A stretch of DNA of 48,269 nt. It comes from Welwitschia mirabilis (lineage: Eukaryota; Gnetophyta; Gnetopsida; Welwitschiales). The notes beneath the pieces were generated by a model, which was not told the DNA's origin, searched no databases, and worked only from the letters and a program-made list of their open reading frames with translations. This document shows positions 46,195 to 48,269 of this stretch, one piece after another. Positions within the stretch are counted from its first letter, which is position 1. Each line of letters starts with the position of its first letter. The position numbers and the translations under genes are program-made. Where the stretch lies: the NCBI GenBank assembly GCA_051453625.1, contig JBOZIK010000001.1, positions 209,275,350-209,323,618 on the forward strand, read 5' to 3'.

Positions 46195-46602
46195 AACAGC
46201 AGCAAAACATAATACGTACATGCAACCTTCTTCTTTTCTAATAAGAAGTGTCATGGTTCCTTTTTTTACGTTCTAGCTTCCTTCTAAAAATGCCAACTTA
46301 TAGCCCAGCTCATCAAAAAATCCAACTAATAGCAACATTTTGGCTATTTCAAGGACATATCTCACATTCTCAAAGGTCATGCTTTGGCCACTTTGTTGTT
46401 TAAGCACAATAGTGCCATTCCCCACAATTCGGTATTGCTCATTGTTGACAATCCACACCACCCCTGAAGTGTAGGCATCACAAGAGTTGAAATAGTTACA
46501 ATTTAGACAAATGTGGAATAAGGCATGACTGTCAAGGATCGAAACATCTTTAGAAGAGTTCTCCGAAACGTTCGACATTGAGCCTCGGAAGATACATGTC
46601 AA
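46195..46602 (-). pseudogene. Copia element E protease and pre-integrase
   Basis: Minus strand, open from 46602 to 46273: ILDSHALFHICLNCNYF (the protease D-S-G with Gly changed to His), VVWIVNNEQYRIVGNGTIVL, FENVRYVLEIAKMLLLVGFF. The pre-integrase stretch EGCMYVLCF follows after 46273. Confidence 0.85.
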
Positions 46603-46679
46603 ATTAGCATCGCAACCTATTTCATGTGCATTTCTTGATGTTGGTCCTTAGATTTCCTTCCCACAACTTCCTTCTTTTG

Positions 46680-47480
46680 CTTGGCTTTCTACACATACCA
46701 ATCCCTTTTCGTGTGACCCTTCTTACAAAACCACTGTTCCATATTTTTGTTTTAGACAGATTCTATGCTTTTGCTTGTTCCCCTGCTTTGGTCATGTTTC
46801 TTAGACTTACCCCTGTTGCTAGCTAAAAAGGCATGTCTAATAGCCTACCCTTCTAAAAGGACCCTTTCTACAAGTGTGGAAAGGATATTGTCAAAAGAAA
46901 CATTACAAGTAATCATCGATGTGATAAGAATTACTTAATATAAGAGCCCATGATTCTAGCAGAGAGTTCAAGACAGCATAACACTTGACAGGTATTTAAA
47001 CCTGAAATTCTTTAAACTTCACAAGGTGGCTATCATTTCATCTATATGGTTCTGAAGACTAAAGCCCTTTTTTAATCTTCACGTTAGAAACTTTTTGACA
47101 GACACGGAATTAATTTAACCCAGACAACTTATCACATTTATTCCTTAACTTCATCCAAAGCATAATAAAATCTGAAGCATTTGTCGTTGACACAAAAATA
47201 GCATTGCTCAAACAAAGGCAAATTAAAGAAAGAGTTTCCAGCTTCACTCTAAGGCAGTACTTATCATCAATTCAGAAAGGTTTGGTAGCTAGTGGAGCCT
47301 CAAAAAAAATCTTTGTCTGACAAAACACCTTTCATTATCGTGCTTTGAGTATTCTAGGTTCTTTCGGTCAACAAGCTTGAGAAAAATTATCCTAAAATCA
47401 AACTGACACGCTATGTCAAGTCTCTATTATGTGATATTCATCCCTAAAGGCTGCTCTCCTCCACGGCACTTTATGTCACA
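46680..47480 (-). pseudogene. Copia element E gag
   Basis: Minus-strand gag with a zinc knuckle at 46740-46699 (QWFCKKGHTKRDW; first and last Cys lost). Upstream, a UBN2-like stretch (LQNHIDEMIATL near 47040) and VERVLLEG near 46860 are recognisable. The N-terminus follows the primer-binding region at 47489-47570. Confidence 0.65.
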
Positions 47481-47488
47481 TGAACACG

Positions 47489-47580
47489 CCCTAAACCTCA
47501 TGCTCTATACCAGTTATTGCACAATACTTCACACAAACTAACCCTAAACCTCATGATCTATACTAGTTATTGTAAAATAC
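47489..47580 (-). repeat. Duplicated primer-binding site of element E
   Basis: 39 bp starting ccctaaacctcatg at 47489 and at 47542 are direct copies 53 bp apart with four mismatches. Each, read on the minus strand, contains ATAACT(A/G)GTATAGA(T/G)C, the primer-binding site next to the LTR end. Only the copy at 47558-47570 abuts the true LTR end (TTTTACA). Confidence 0.75.
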
Positions 47581-47840
47581 AACAACAACGAAAGAAACAA
47601 TAGAGAACAAAACAAACAACAAGCAAGAACACACAAGATTTACATAGTCCGAGCACTTTCTCCCCTTTATCCACTAACCCATGCAAAGCTCTTCAATTAT
47701 CAAAGAAAATGAGAAACTACTTGTTGACGATGGTTGTAACAAGGCATACAATCACTAAGGCTATGAGAAATAAGATATCTTACCTTCTTCCCTTAACAAA
47801 AGCCTCTCTTTCATAAACTCACATTAGGGTTAAGTAATTG
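47571..47840 (-). mobile_element. Copia element E 5' LTR (inner part)
   Basis: Minus strand, ending ..GTATTTTACA at 47571. A GGACTATGTAAATCTTGTGTG box near the end (about 47665-47635) is the usual feature of plant copia LTRs. The outer end is replaced at about 47840 by the CGAGTC-rich repeat and then the gap. Confidence 0.7.
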
Positions 47841-47841
47841 T

Positions 47842-47910
47842 TGCAAGGCTCGGACTCGCCACCCGACTCAGCTAGGGGATAAAACTTGTGACTCAGCTTG
47901 ACTCGAGAGC
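47842..47910. repeat. Second copy of the CGAGTC-rich repeat (cut by gap)
   Basis: Starts ttgcaaggctcggactcgcc and contains six GACTC/CTCG-type cores in 70 bp. The start resembles the left end of the repeat at 17540 (ttgcaagactc). Confidence 0.6.
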
Positions 47911-48010
47911 NNNNNNNNNNNNNNNNNNNNNNNNNNNNNNNNNNNNNNNNNNNNNNNNNNNNNNNNNNNNNNNNNNNNNNNNNNNNNNNNNNNNNNNNNN
48001 NNNNNNNNNN
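47911..48010. other. Assembly gap (100 N, unknown size)
   Basis: No duplicated flanks are visible. Confidence 0.99.
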
Positions 48011-48269
48011 CACACCAAGTTCTTACCAGTCCCAAAACCTTCTAACTGTTTCATGTAAATTTCTGCTTACAAATCACCATGCAAAAACATAGTCATGATA
48101 ATCCCTGCAAGCTATCATAACTAGAATGACATGAATGGAGGCATGTGGAGGTATGTTTAACAATAGGAAAGAAAATTTCATTAAAATCAATACCTTTCTT
48201 TTGTGCAAAATCCTTCACAATTCGGGCCTTGTAACATTTTGCTCCATTAGTTTCTTGTTTCAACCTAGA
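48011..48269 (-). pseudogene. Copia element F reverse transcriptase (runs off the window)
   Basis: Minus-strand copia RT start: CYKARIVKDFAQ, then KGIDFNEIFFPIVKHTS, then after frameshifts a LCFCMVICKQ stretch matching the AFLHGNL.E region. It differs from element E RT and lies on the outer side of the E LTR and the CGAGTC-rich repeat, so it belongs to another element, probably one into which E inserted. Confidence 0.75.

Noticed and set aside
1-48269. CRISPR array, prokaryotic operon or defence system
   Set aside because: No regularly spaced repeats of that kind, no ribosome-binding sites and no bacterial gene. All recognisable coding sequence is plant retrotransposon.

Overview
This window looks like nuclear DNA from a seed plant with a large, repeat-rich genome. 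A gymnosperm is a reasonable guess because old, strongly decayed elements are retained at high density, but the sequence does not prove this. I see no intact protein-coding gene, no rRNA or tRNA gene and no prokaryotic feature. Nearly everything recognisable is a degraded retrotransposon: six Ty1/copia elements or fragments (called A to F here), a Ty3/gypsy 5' region present twice, four LINE remnants and one tRNA-derived SINE. Eleven runs of N interrupt the sequence.

Layout. 1-4965 (minus strand): Ty3/gypsy gag remnant with LTR and primer-binding site, plus a second copy of the LTR, leader and gag start beside it. 4966-7585: AT-rich, no gene seen. 7590-8816 (plus): LINE-1 reverse transcriptase remnant. 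10372-11719 and 21974-22480 (minus): the two halves of copia element B. 11725-21968 (minus): copia element A, inserted into B between its gag and protease regions. A has both LTRs, primer-binding site, gag, protease, integrase, RT/RNase H, an extra ORF after pol, a polypurine tract and a near-perfect 5-bp target-site duplication. It resembles the Sirevirus lineage. 22640-24330: non-repeat-looking island of unknown nature, possibly the relic of a host gene. 25970-29240 (minus): LINE-2, same family as LINE-1. 31330-32215 (plus): LINE-4, ending in a zinc-knuckle domain typical of plant L1 elements. 35860-37700 (plus): copia element C. 37828-39770 (minus): copia element D, interrupted by a SINE. 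41040-42480 (minus): LINE-3. 42590-47840 (minus): copia element E with its 5' LTR at the right. 48011-48269 (minus): RT of a further copia element F.

The elements do not work together as a pathway; the window is a record of successive insertions. The clearest order of events is that B inserted first and A inserted into B. A CGAGTC-rich repeat lies inside A and again beside the LTR of E, and the SINE lies in D. Stops, frameshifts and lost catalytic residues show that none of the elements is autonomous now. At six of the eleven gaps the two flanks carry the same 25-78 bp, so those gaps are probably assembly artefacts, and apparent lengths across them are inflated.
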